A stretch of 14,304 bases of DNA from Larix sibirica (GCA_004151065.3 NWUY0300004487.1:32705-47008), one strand, 5' to 3'; positions 1-8,686 are shown, numbered from the stretch's first letter. Made by a program: numbers and translations. Notes: generated by a model from the sequence alone, not told the origin.

Positions 1-1170
1 TTAAGGAATGGGGATGACACATGACTCATGATGACGAGATTTTGGTGTAACAGTTAGTGACATAAATTCCTCTAATATTTCCTTCCCTTTTGGATACATT
101 GATTAATCTGCCCAATCCTTTGGGTATCAGTAGGAATAAAAAGGGGGATAATGGGAACCCCTACCTTAAACCCCAGGAGGCCTTGAAAAAGTGCGAGGGA
201 GATCCATTAATTAACATCCAAAAGGATGAGGAAGTGACAAAACCCATGATCCAGTTAAAAACTGGAAAACTCAACCCTATATGTATCAAAACCAATCTTA
301 AGAAAAGACAATTAACCTTATCATAAGCCTTTGAGAGGTCGATTGGCCCCTATCATCTTATTCATCTTGATAGAGTAAAACCCTTCTCGCATAGGCACAA
401 CAACATCATGAATTTGCCTGTTTTGGATGAAACCAAACTGTTCCGTTGAAATCACATTTGACATGATAGGCTTGATTCTGTTGGCAATGATTTTTGAAAT
501 AATCTTATATAGAAAATTACACAGAGAAATAGGTCTAAAGTCCTCAAAGGATTCCAGATCATTTTTTTGGGGGATTATTGCCAAAAAAGTTGTGTTGATA
601 GCCCTCAACGCAAAACTAGAGATATGAGCTTCCTCGATCACTTTCAAAAGATCATCACTTAACAAATCATAAAAAACCCAAGTAAAACTCCACCGTCCAC
701 TCATTTGGCCCTAGACGCTTTGCCTTTTGAAGGACTATAAAACATTTAATAACTCATCCCTTTATATTGGTTCTTCCAATTCAACATTTCTATCAAGATC
801 CACTATACTCGAGAATAGTCTTATGATCTTCGATTTGCGAGACCTCCCGTTCTATGAACACATGTTTAAAATGATCCTCTACTGCAGAGGCTATTTCCTT
901 AAAAGATGAAACTCTACACCCATCTGCATGACTAATTTCCCAAATAATATTTTACAGATTTTTTGTGACTTGCATACCTATGAAAAAATTCTGTACTAAT
1001 ATCTCCTTCCTCAAGCCATATAGCCTTTATTTTTAGTCTCCATTGAATCTCTTCTAGCTCCAACAATCGTTATTTTTTGTTTGCCCCCCCCCTCCTCATT
1101 CTCCTCACGAGGATGAGGTTTCCGCCTTCAAATCTTTGGTCTCTGCACTTTCAAAAAAATCAAAGACTAA
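1..1170 (-). mobile_element. Outer LINE, downstream (RT) segment, left half of a split element
   Basis: This is the distal part of an L1-type plant LINE on the minus strand, reading from about 1170 towards 1 and leaving the window before the reverse-transcriptase FxDD box. It begins in the linker between endonuclease and reverse transcriptase, the very point where the minus-strand LINE at 7775-10560 stops. Both have the same orientation and their domain order is continuous, so I infer one element split by the plus-strand LINE at about 1171-7774. It is non-functional, with several stops and at least three frame changes. The right boundary is uncertain by about 20 bases. Confidence 0.9.
1..1170 (-). 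pseudogene. Reverse transcriptase relic of outer LINE ORF2 (partial)
   Basis: This is the central part of a LINE reverse transcriptase, which in a live element would copy element RNA at a nicked chromosomal target. Reading down from 1170, one sees ELEEIQWRLKIKAIWLEEGD and STEFFHRYASHKK (about 1065-965), then KEIASAVEDHF (about 900), LGPNEWTVEF (about 700), DFRPISLCNFLYKIISKII (about 545-490), EQFGFIQNRQIHD (about 445-405), IDLSKAYDKV (about 343-314) and SHFFKASWGLR-stop-GFPLSP (about 190-150). The first catalytic Asp survives (GAC, 338-340 on the minus strand). The frame changes near 960-1000, 675-690 and 345. LRQGC has become LR-stop-GF, with a TAG at 161-163 that fits CAG to TAG. The family call is firm; the gene is dead. 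Confidence 0.92.
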
Positions 1171-1188
1171 TCCAAATTCTCTTGGTTC

Positions 1189-2394
1189 ATGAAGAAAGAT
1201 GTGAATATACCTAGGGTTGCTCTGCCCCCATCAGGATTTCGAAGCAACTCCTCGGCATTCATGAATCATGCCTTAGTGGGCTAGTTCACGAGCGTGTGTC
1301 CCTCGCCAAATTTGATGGAAATATGGATGGAGAATTCTTGGAAGCTATTAATAAAAGGGGAAATCGCCCTGTTCACTTGTGGCAATGGATTATTCATTTT
1401 TATTTTCCATAATATTGAAGTCAAAGACCTCATCTTTCGATGTGGGTCGTACTTCTTCAGCATGTGAGAGTTGTACTTGAACAAACAAGAATTGGATTTT
1501 GAACTAGATGATGATATACCATCCACTATTCTGGTGTGGGTTAAGCTGCCTTGGTTACCTATTCCTTGTTGGAACCATGATTGTCTCAGTGAAATTGGAA
1601 ATGCTTTAGGAAAATACATAGACAAGTCGGATCCAAAAGGACAACAATTTGCATGTGCTCAGATCTACGTCGAGGTGGACTTGGAAAAGGGACTTCCAAG
1701 AGAAATAATCTTGACGCATGAGGGATAGGTTCACTGCCAGATGTTAGACTATGAGTATATCCCCTTTAAGTGCAATATTTTCCATGAATATGGACATTTT
1801 GTAAGAGATTGCAAAAAATCCCTAGCGCAACCTATTTCAAATCAACACTAGGAAGGACAATGGAAAGCACCAAAGAAACATGCAGGAAAAGGAAAAGGAA
1901 CAATTCATAAGAGCAATACAATTACAGTTGGGGGCGCTTCGACATCAAGAAATTCCTTTCAATCTCTCTTGAAGGAAGGAGAAGAATTCAAAGAAGGAAA
2001 AATTCATGAAGCAGTTGAAGTAAGCGAGGACACTAATGGAGGGAAAGGGGAGAATGTAGGCATCCCTGAAGATGTTTCATTATCTGCAGTTGCAGTTGAA
2101 AACGTGGAAGGAGACGAAGGATATTGTGAGCTCCTTTAAACTCCAATTGGAGGGATTTCAACTGCTCAACAAGTGGTGATCTCTAAGGTCTTGAAGAGGA
2201 ACAGGGCGCTACATTCTCAAAGCATAGAGGAAGAGGATAGTATTGAGCTAGAGATAACAAAAAAGAAAGTGGGATGGGCAACCAACAAAGATGCAAGAGA
2301 AACGCAGGCATAATAAAATAAAAGGTTGGTCACACAACCTTCGATCATGTCATCCTTTAAAAATTCTCAAGGCAGAGAAGTGGTGCAGGGATGA
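1189..2394 (+). pseudogene. LINE ORF1 relic: DUF4283-like domain and zinc knuckle
   Basis: ORF1 proteins of plant LINEs bind element RNA and form the ribonucleoprotein. One frame runs through the whole stretch. It has WFMKKDVNIPRVALPPSGF, then FMNHALVG, IPSTILVWVKLPWLPIPCW, EIGNALGKYI and YVEVDLEKGLP (a DUF4283-like fold), followed by LDYEYIPFKC. A zinc knuckle comes next (about 1768-1811), in which the second Cys of CxxCxxxxHxxxxC is Phe (TTC). A Lys/Glu-rich tail follows. Seven in-frame stops (1282, 1465, 1726, 1849, 2137, 2311, 2314) break it, but I find no frameshift. The ATG at 1189 may be internal, because the N-terminus looks cut off. The TGA at 2392 is the probable original end. Confidence 0.9.
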
Positions 2395-2438
2395 AAAAAA
2401 TCGCAGGAAGGAGGTAAGTCCCACTCCCTCTCGGGAAA

Positions 2439-3327
2439 ATGATGAAGCTGGTCTCTTGGAATTGTAGGGGTTTAGGTAGTGCTAAAAAAATAAGAGCACA
2501 TAAATATTTAACAAGGGAAGAAAAAGCAACTATTCTCCTTGTCCAAGAGACCAAACTTGAAGACATGTAAATGTTAACTATTGGCAATAGCATATGGAGG
2601 GACAACAAAGTCATAACAGGTAGCGCTATAGGAGCTTCTAGGGGCATCAACACTCTATGGATAGATTCATCCTTTGAACTACAAGTTTCTAAAGTCATGC
2701 AAAATATAGTCATATCAATTTTGAAACATAAAGGAACATGGCAGATTCTGTGGCTAATTTAATATCTACACACCAGTTATATATGGTGAAAAGCAAATTT
2801 TCTAGGATAGCCTATTGCAGTTCAAAGAGGAGAATCTACACTAAAATAATATTGTAGCCAACAATTTTAATATGACTGTGTGCAATATAGAAAAAAGAGG
2901 AGGAAATCAAATTCAAGATCCATTTAGAGAAAGAATGGAGGATCTCATTTCAAAATAGGATTTGATGGATGTAGCCCCCAAACAAGGAAAGTTCACCTGG
3001 ACTAATAGAAGGGCAGGGGCTATCCATATAGTGACACGACTTGACAGATTCTTGCTACATAGTGATTAGTTGTTGGATGGTTGGGTACTCTCTTCAAATA
3101 TAATTGCCACTGGTGAGTCTAATCACAAGTCGATAAAGCTGAAAATCATAAAAGGAGAGGATATCAGGCCGATATCTTTCCACTTTAACCCAATTTTCCT
3201 ACAAGAGGAAGGTGTTTGCGATTTAATTAAAAAAGCTTGGTTAACTTCCTTTTCAGACTTGCCTTATTTCATATGGGAATCAATGCTGAGAGCAGTTAAG
3301 CAAACCCTTCGATATTGGGTGAAATAA
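2439..3327 (+). pseudogene. LINE ORF2 endonuclease (EEP) relic
   Basis: This is the N-terminal apurinic-like endonuclease of LINE ORF2, which nicks target DNA to prime reverse transcription. It starts at ATGATG (2439) with LVSWNCRGLG, then LLVQETKLED holding the catalytic Glu (GAG, 2547), GASRGINTLW, IYTPVIYGEKQ, KQGKFTWTNRR and TRLDRFLLHSD. A +1 frameshift lies at about 2757-2761. In-frame stops are at 2568, 2803, 2842, 2956 and 3067. Two catalytic motifs are changed: GDFN reads NNFN (2860-2871), and the SDH motif reads SNH (AAT, 3121). Both fit G-to-A change. The ORF2 start lies 44 bases after the ORF1 end, unlike the overlapping arrangement in the outer LINE. Confidence 0.92.
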
Positions 3328-3339
3328 AAATTTCCCACC

Positions 3340-5212
3340 CCATTTATAAGGAAAAAAATTTGAAGCAAAGTCTAATAGAGCACTCCTTGGTTATGTAAAA
3401 GGGGGAAGTGATAGAACATACAATTCAAGAAGAAAAATACTTGACCCGCAAGCTTTACTAACTAAATAAGCAAGAAGAGGAGTGTTGGCATTTAAAATCC
3501 CAAAGTGTCTGGTTAAAATCAGGGGACCAAAACACAAGCTTCTTTCATAAGCAAGTGAAAGAAAGGGAGATGAGGAACCAAGTCAAAGAAATAAATAATA
3601 AAGATGGAGACACACTTTCCTCTCAAGAAATAAAATCAAAATCTCATTTGCACTTTAATGCATTATATAGTGAGGATGGGGCATTGGACAAAGAGATAGT
3701 CATCCCCTTCCTATAGCCTCTACCCTAGGTGATATGAAAAGAAGATAATGACTCCTTAAACAAAGAGATAATGGAAGAGGAAGTACTCAATGTGATATAA
3801 GATCTTGACTCGGACAAGGCCCTAGGGCCGGATGGTTTTACAATCCATTTTTTCGAGCCTGCTGGAATTTTATCAAAAAGGATCTTCTAAAAATGTTGAA
3901 TTGGACTAAAGGCATGCATGAGGTTGGAGGCATGACAAACTCAACCTTTTTAGCCCTAATCTTTGGAGAAACAAAATCGACTGACTTTTCTAGATTAAGG
4001 CCGATCTCTCTATGTAACTCGGTGTATAAAATCCTCACAAAGATCTTTGCCAATCGGTTAAAAAAAATTCTACCGAAGGAGGATTTATGCAAAATAGGCA
4101 GATATTTGATAATATTATCTTAGTCGAGGAATCCCTTCATACTAGCAAGGAAAGTGGAGAGCGAAGAATTGTCATGAAGTTGGATATGGCCAACGCTTTT
4201 GATTGGGTAAGGCACGAGTTTATTTTTGATGTTATGAATATTTTATCTTTTTGATGTTATGAATAATTTAGGCTTTGATTCTCACTTCTTAGAATGGATT
4301 AAAGCCTATATAAGCTCAACTTGGATAGCCCCTCTAGTGAATGGAAAACCAACCCCATTCTTTCAAGCCACTTGGGGATAGTAGCAAGGTTTCCCCCCCT
4401 CTCCTCTTACTTGTATTATTATAGATGAAATTTTTATCAGAAATCTTGAGAATGAAAGGTTGGAGGAAGGATTATGGGCTTGACAATAGATACAAATGTA
4501 AAATCAATCAGTCACTCCCAATTTGTTGATGACACACTGCTTCTAGGTGGAGCCTCCAAGGTTGTGGTTGGCCACTTTAAAATGGTGTTGGATGCTTACC
4601 TTTCTCTATCGAGGGGGGGGGGATATAAACAAAAGGAAGAGCCAAATCTTCGATTGGAACTATTCGAACAATCTATTATGGTCTAGATCTTCTTTGTTGG
4701 AATTTCCCTTCTCTTCAGCTTGACATTCTATCAAATATTTAGGAATTCCAATTACGCTTGGGACTTCATCTTTGAGTGACTAGGATGAGATGATTAAAAA
4801 ATTTAAGAAAAATATCCAAGCCTGGGGAGCTAGGTAGCTAAACCCCATTGGAGGATTTGTGCTTCTAAAATCAACCTTGTCTTCACTCCCTCTTTTTCAA
4901 TGTTTAGTCCTTCTTGTAACAAATAAAATGAATCAACTATTAATTTTTTGTGGCAGTGGGGGAAATCCAACAAGCACATGTTTCATCTTACAAATTTGAA
5001 CACTGTGAAGTTCCCCAAGACACAATGTGGGCTTGGCATTAAGGATTTTCACGTAATGAATCTTGCATTAGGAGCTAAAGTTGTTTAGTGGCTGATAATT
5101 GAAAAGAAGGATTGGTGGAAAAGAGCAACATGCATGAAGTATTTTGGCATAATGAACCTGGAAAGAATAAAGAAACTACATTGGGAAGGGAAAGGTTCGT
5201 AAGTTTGGAGAT
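3340..5212 (+). pseudogene. LINE ORF2 reverse transcriptase relic
   Basis: This is the reverse-transcriptase core with its upstream linker and thumb. Recognisable are SVWLKSGDQNTSFFHKQ (about 3510-3560), ALGPDGFTIHFF (about 3819-3853), LRPISLCNSVYKILTKIFAN (about 3990-4050), GGFMQNRQIFDNIILVEES (4078 on), KLDMANAFDWVRHEF (about 4177-4221), FVDDTLLLGG (4522 on), KYLGIPI (about 4733) and NPIGGFVLLKSTL (about 4840). All three catalytic aspartates remain: GAT at 4183 and the FVDD box at 4522-4533. The frame breaks at about 3853, then at 4075 (roughly six codons missing after KKILP), 4241-4265 (25-bp duplication), about 4430, and the G10 run at 4613-4622. From about 4690 to 5212 conservation falls off and stops are frequent. 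Confidence 0.92.
4221..4265 (+). repeat. 25-bp tandem duplication inside RT
   Basis: TATTTTTGATGTTATGAATA at 4221-4240 recurs as TCTTTTTGATGTTATGAATA at 4246-4265, an offset of 25 bases with one mismatch in 20. The duplication lies right after KLDMANAFDWVRHEF and adds one base modulo three. It moves the RT frame from phase 1 to phase 2 and brings in a TGA at 4252. Removing it conceptually restores the expected order of RT residues, so it happened in this copy rather than in the family. Confidence 0.85.
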
Positions 5213-5540
5213 TGTGCAAAAGATACTTCTAGCCTAATTTATAATAACTTAGGGCGGCATCCAGGAAACGGGAAAAATATCCATTTGTGGGAGGATAATA
5301 TAGTGGACAATGGACCTCTTAAGGAACCGTATAAGACTTAAAATAACTCAAGCAATGGGCTCAACAATGCAGAATCACCCGATTGTATGATATATCATAT
5401 TGGAACTTGGAAACAAGCCTATGGCAGGGCTAGAAGCTGGAAGGTCTCCCCAATCAGCTTCAAGAGCAAAAAATACATCTATTCTCGTTATTGAAAGGAA
5501 AAGCTCCAATTGATCGCACCCAAAAGATGAAAGACTTTGG

Positions 5541-5808
5541 TTTCCATATCGTGGTGCTTATAGTGTCAAAAAGGGCTATGGAAATATTTTGCAAGAGACT
5601 CCTCTACCTCTATCCTCCCCTCTGTGGAAATTCATTTGGAAAAATGGCGAGATTCCTAAAGTCAATTTTTTCAGCTAGACGTTACCTCATGGTAAAGTCC
5701 TTACTGCTAAAAATCTTGCCAAGTGAAAAATTTGGGGCCCTTCTTGGTGCATCCTTTGTCGCAACGCTGAAGAATCCATTGCTCAACTTTTTTCCGATCC
5801 TTCCCTTT
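5541..5808 (+). pseudogene. zf-RVT zinc-binding domain relic of LINE ORF2
   Basis: This is a zinc-binding domain that follows the reverse transcriptase in many plant LINEs. The true frame (codons in phase with 5550) gives RGAYSVKKGYGNILQE, then PLWKFIWKNGEIPKVNFFS, a stop where Trp is expected, LPHGKVLTAKNLAK, a stop where Arg is expected, and GPSWCILCRNAEESIAQLFS. The first ligand pair, CxxC, is kept. The later ligands are gone: the expected His in the HLF position is Gln and the expected Cys is Pro. A longer open frame (5491-5994) overlaps it, but after about 5550 that frame is out of phase. Between 5213 and 5540 only weak linker similarity can be followed. Confidence 0.8.
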
Positions 5809-5969
5809 CTCCTATGCGGTTTGGCTTCATGCCCTAGGAACAATTGGTCAAGTCATAAAAATTCCCCAGTCTTGGGAGGAAATGTTTGCTTGCTGGAATC
5901 GAGGCTACTTCTACCCCTTGTAGTTGAACTCAATCCTCTCTCAATTTTGAATTTCCCTCCCAAATTTTT

Positions 5970-6250
5970 TATGTGGGCATATTTGGTTGGCTAGGAACAC
6001 TTTAATCTTTGAACAAAAAATCCTTCCTCCATGAGTGGTGGCCAACAAAGCCCTTGGTATTCTTTTTGAGGCTATGATTGCGAAAATATTCAAGCCAACT
6101 GTTCTAGAGGATCTCATAGATCTGGAAAAAAACTTGGCTAAATGGAATCAAATTCGGGAACTGCGAATTCAATGTATGTGTCAATCCCACCCAAAAAAAA
6201 AAATTGTGTCTAAGGATGGGGAAAGAAGATTTGGAAAACTAGATGAATGA
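5970..6250 (+). pseudogene. LINE ORF2 linker between zf-RVT and RNase H
   Basis: The frame reads IWLARNTLIFEQKILPP, a TGA stop, then VVANKALGILFEAMIAKIF and continues to about 6250. WxARNxxIFE is the usual tail after the zf-RVT domain in plant LINEs and in domesticated RT/RNase H-like proteins. The 6035-6250 part is uninterrupted, predicted helical and rich in charged residues. It has no catalytic motif of its own and serves as a spacer before the RNase H. An A9 run at 6193-6201 may mark another slip of frame. Confidence 0.65.
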
Positions 6251-6260
6251 ACGTGGTGGA

Positions 6261-6704
6261 CACTTCTTGTTTTTTGGTGGGGCTTCTAAATGAAATCTAG
6301 GGGAGGCAAGAGCAGGAGGGGTTATCATCAACCTCGATGAACAAGATGAAGAAAGGTATGGTTGGGGCTTGGGGAACACCACGAACAATCAAGCGGAGTT
6401 CTATTCATTATGGCAAGGATTACACATTTCAATCCTCAAGAATGTCAAGCAATTAACAATTGTGGGAGACTCCCAATTTTCAATTTGTTATTTCGCACAA
6501 AATAAGGATGGCATAAATACTCACTCTCCTCTACTTCATCGATGCATAGATGGTATTCTAAAGAATTTTGAGAATTACTCCTTCTACCATGTGTTAAGAA
6601 CCCTCAACACTACAATAAATTGTCTAGCCAACAATGGAGTTAGACTGACTTTGGGAGTCTTAGAACTAAATGGGGTTTTTCATTCCATAGTAATCCCCCC
6701 ATGA
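6261..6704 (+). pseudogene. RNase H domain relic at LINE ORF2 C-terminus
   Basis: This is a plant-type ribonuclease H, which removes RNA from RNA:DNA hybrids during retrotransposition. One frame runs through it: HFLFFGGASK, a TGA stop, NLGEARAGGVIINLDEQDEE, GNTTNNQAEFYSLWQGLH, KNVKQLTIVGDSQFSICYF and SFYHVLRTLNTTINCLANNG. The catalytic Glu (QAEF) and the second Asp (VGDSQ) remain. The first Asp is Gly (FFDGAS reads FFGGAS), and the Asp expected in ADxLAN is replaced (INCLAN). So the active site is broken although only one stop lies in the domain. RNase H is present in only part of the plant L1 elements, so this helps to classify the inner element. Confidence 0.9.
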
Positions 6705-7774
6705 TCAAAGCAAAATTGGATCTTAACCAGACTCGCATAATCCATAGTAACAAATTAAAATATAGTGTCATCATGTTTTATGTTTGGGTATGGTTGGGGT
6801 GTCCAACCAACTCGAACAAGTGGCATGGGAACCTTCGAGTCACTTGGTGCCTCTATCCCAAGATCTTAATTGTGGCTTTAAACTCTTCACATGCACAGAT
6901 GAGTGGAATGGTATTGTTTCGACAAAACGATTTGATCCGAGACATCTCATTAATGCTATAATGGAGGAGTTGGATTTTCAACAGGTTGGTACTTTGGTGT
7001 TTACGTTGGATGGTTTTATTCCTTGGCCCCTCCTTTTTTGGGAAATCTCATGTTCTACAAAGACATTTCAGATTGTCTTATTCTCTTACCTCTCTAACTG
7101 TCAAAGTGTGAACCCGAGACTGGACATGGAGCATGGGGAAAGCTAACATGGAGGCAGTGGATAGGAACAAATATTATAGATGATCAAGAAAAAAATGACA
7201 ATGGTGGAGGCTTTACTTGCCACTCTGTAGGCCTAGGAGCACAATAGGTTAAAGGTGGATATGGTTGTCGACAAGCCCAAGCAAAAATGTTCAAGTGACC
7301 ATTGAAATGGTTAGAAATCCGAGTCACTTCTATGGAAATAATAATGGATTCAATGCTCCCGAATGTTGATACTAAGGAAAAGAGGTATCCCTTTGGGAAA
7401 AGGGATGACGACAAGAAAAAATACCTCTGAGCAACATTTAGGGAAACATGGCCTCAAAATTGAATCATAAGCTTGAAGGTGGATCAATTACAATAATAAT
7501 AGTTAAGAATCCAGGATTTAATGGAGAAAATGTGGGTTATTTTCTTTCAGTTAGATGTTTTGCATAGCAATTAGGATCTTATGTGAGTTCTATCGAAAAT
7601 ATAGTTGTAGAATAGTTAAATCTAGGTGTATACCTTTGATGGAAGACTGTAATAATTTTGTTATTAGGCTCCATTGGAGGCCAGACCAAAAATTCTTTTG
7701 TTTTGTTGGACACTGAGCTTGTTATCGGATTTTTTTAATATAATATACAAACAACCATTCCATTTAAAAGAAAT
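6705..7774 (+). other. 3' region of inner LINE, including an unexplained 120-codon open frame
   Basis: This stretch follows the RNase H stop and runs to the A-rich end of the element. Nothing in it matches a known domain by eye. An open frame at 6784-7146 (120 codons, with segments such as EWNGIVSTKRFDPRHLINAI and EELDFQQVGTLVFTLDGFIP) is long for such a decayed element and might be a C-terminal extension of ORF2. It could also be chance. From about 7680 the text TTTTGTTTTGTTGGACACTG followed by a T-run and TATACAAACAACCATTCC resembles the 3' ends of plant LINEs. No gene is called at 7147-7680. Confidence 0.55.
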
Positions 7775-8686
7775 AGATTCTAACTCTGCTCGACGTTCCT
7801 TTCATTTGCTAGATGCCTAAGACACAATTATCTTCTTGATCTTTTTTAGGTTGGATGAAAAATGGAACATTGTTGATTCCCCTTATTTGGACCATAATTG
7901 GACCAATTAGAGGATAATAAAGTAGTGAAATCTTCCTCCATTAACCAAGAGTAATTAAATTTGAAAGGAGTCGGTTGTTTCTTTTCCCCTTTGTCGACTT
8001 GGAGGAGAATTGGGTGGTGGTCTGATCCCCCTCCCTCACCAACCCATGACTTAAATCTGTCAACCTCTTCTAACAATAGTTCAACAATGAAAAAATGATC
8101 CAACCTTTTAGAAATACCACATATTCTCTTCCTCGAGTTTCTCAAAGTAGGAACAAGCTTTACAGGTTCAATGCCAATTGGTTTAGCTTCTTTAAAAAAA
8201 TGGACAAAAAAGTCTGATAAAGGATCTTCTCTCTTTGTTTTCCCCTAGACTCCTTGGGAGGAGAGAGTCAAGTTGAGATCTCCTCCCAGGGTCAGATTTC
8301 CCCACCCAAGGATCCACTGTCTCTCATGGTTTCCCATAAATATTTTCTTTCACTGTATGGGTGATAACAATTAATAATTTTAGAAGTATTCCCAATATCT
8401 TTTGCTTCACCTTCAACTAAAAGAACTGTAGCAATGACAGAAGAGGAAACCACAGTTAAGTTAGGGTTCCAACCTGTCAACAAACCTCTAGAGTGGCCAT
8501 TAGAATCTAAAGCACAAAACTGTCGATTATATAACAAAGAAGACATAACTTCAACCACATTTCCACCTAAACACATATTCTCTTGTAATAAAATATCATT
8601 CGGATGATACATAGAAATTAAACACTTGAGGGCTAGTTTTTTAGAAACACCCCCAACCTTCTTACATTCAGAGAGAGAATTATCAT
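7775..8686 (-). pseudogene. ORF2 start and endonuclease (EEP) relic of outer LINE
   Basis: This is an L1-type endonuclease that would nick target DNA. It opens at ATG 8686-8684 with MIILSLNVRRLG (family form SWNVRGLG, so the Trp is lost). A frameshift leads to LALKCLISMYHPNDILLQEN with the catalytic Glu, then FCALDSNGHSRGLLTGWNPN, INCYHPYSERKYLWE, LTLGGDLNLTLSS (GAT complement at 8278-8280), LRNSRKRICGISKRLDHFF and SWVGEGGGSDHHPILL (about 8045-8003). The QE, GDLN and SDH catalytic motifs are all intact, unlike in the inner LINE. A TAG replaces an expected Trp after SSQGV, and another stop lies in the linker at about 7826. Only a few frame changes are needed to follow it. Confidence 0.92.
8683..8686 (-). 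promoter_or_regulatory. ATGA overlap of ORF1 stop and ORF2 start in outer LINE
   Basis: On the minus strand the bases AAATGATAATT contain the ORF1 stop TGA and the ORF2 start ATG, sharing ATGA. ORF1 ends ...RVTK and ORF2 begins MIILSLNV. This geometry suggests that ORF2 was translated by termination-reinitiation after ORF1. The inner LINE lacks it and has a 44-base gap. It is inference from sequence position only, in a decayed copy. Confidence 0.5.

Larger units (their letters stand above)
1171..7774 (+). mobile_element. Inner L1-type LINE, near full length, degenerate
   Basis: This plus-strand non-LTR retrotransposon of about 6.6 kb carries, in order, ORF1 (DUF4283-like plus CCHC), endonuclease, reverse transcriptase, zf-RVT and RNase H, followed by a 1-kb 3' region ending in an A-rich tail (AAAAGAAAT, about 7766-7774). 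It interrupts a minus-strand LINE whose halves lie at 1-1170 and 7775-10560. ORF1 starts close to the element edge, so the 5' leader and the N-terminus seem truncated. Ends are inferred from where the outer LINE resumes; a weak candidate target duplication (AGACTAA at 1164-1170 and AGATTCTAA at 7775-7783) supports them. Stops and frameshifts in every domain make it inactive. Confidence 0.9.

Noticed and set aside
90-326. Plus-strand 78-codon frame beginning MDTLINLPNP
   Set aside because: The opposite strand carries recognisable RT text here (IDLSKAYDKV, SHFFKASWGLR, GFPLSPFLFLL), so this frame is its shadow.
427-627. Plus-strand 66-codon frame
   Set aside because: It is antisense to the RT block DFRPISLCNFLYKIISKII.
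1281-1625. Minus-strand 114-codon frame
   Set aside because: It is antisense to the DUF4283-like part of ORF1, which is clearly recognisable on the plus strand.
2357-2713. Minus-strand 118-codon hydrophobic frame
   Set aside because: It is antisense to the endonuclease start (LVSWNCRGLG, LLVQETK).
3838-4092. Minus-strand 84-codon frame
   Set aside because: It is antisense to the RT block LRPISLCNSVYKILTKIFAN.
5491-5994. Plus-strand 167-codon frame, the longest in the window
   Set aside because: After about 5550 the zf-RVT residues (RGAYSVKKGYG, WKFIWKNGEIPKVNFF) are in another phase, so most of this frame is a chance reading.
6701-6961. Plus-strand 86-codon frame after RNase H
   Set aside because: It overlaps the longer 6784-7146 frame in another phase and has no recognisable motif; I could not support it.
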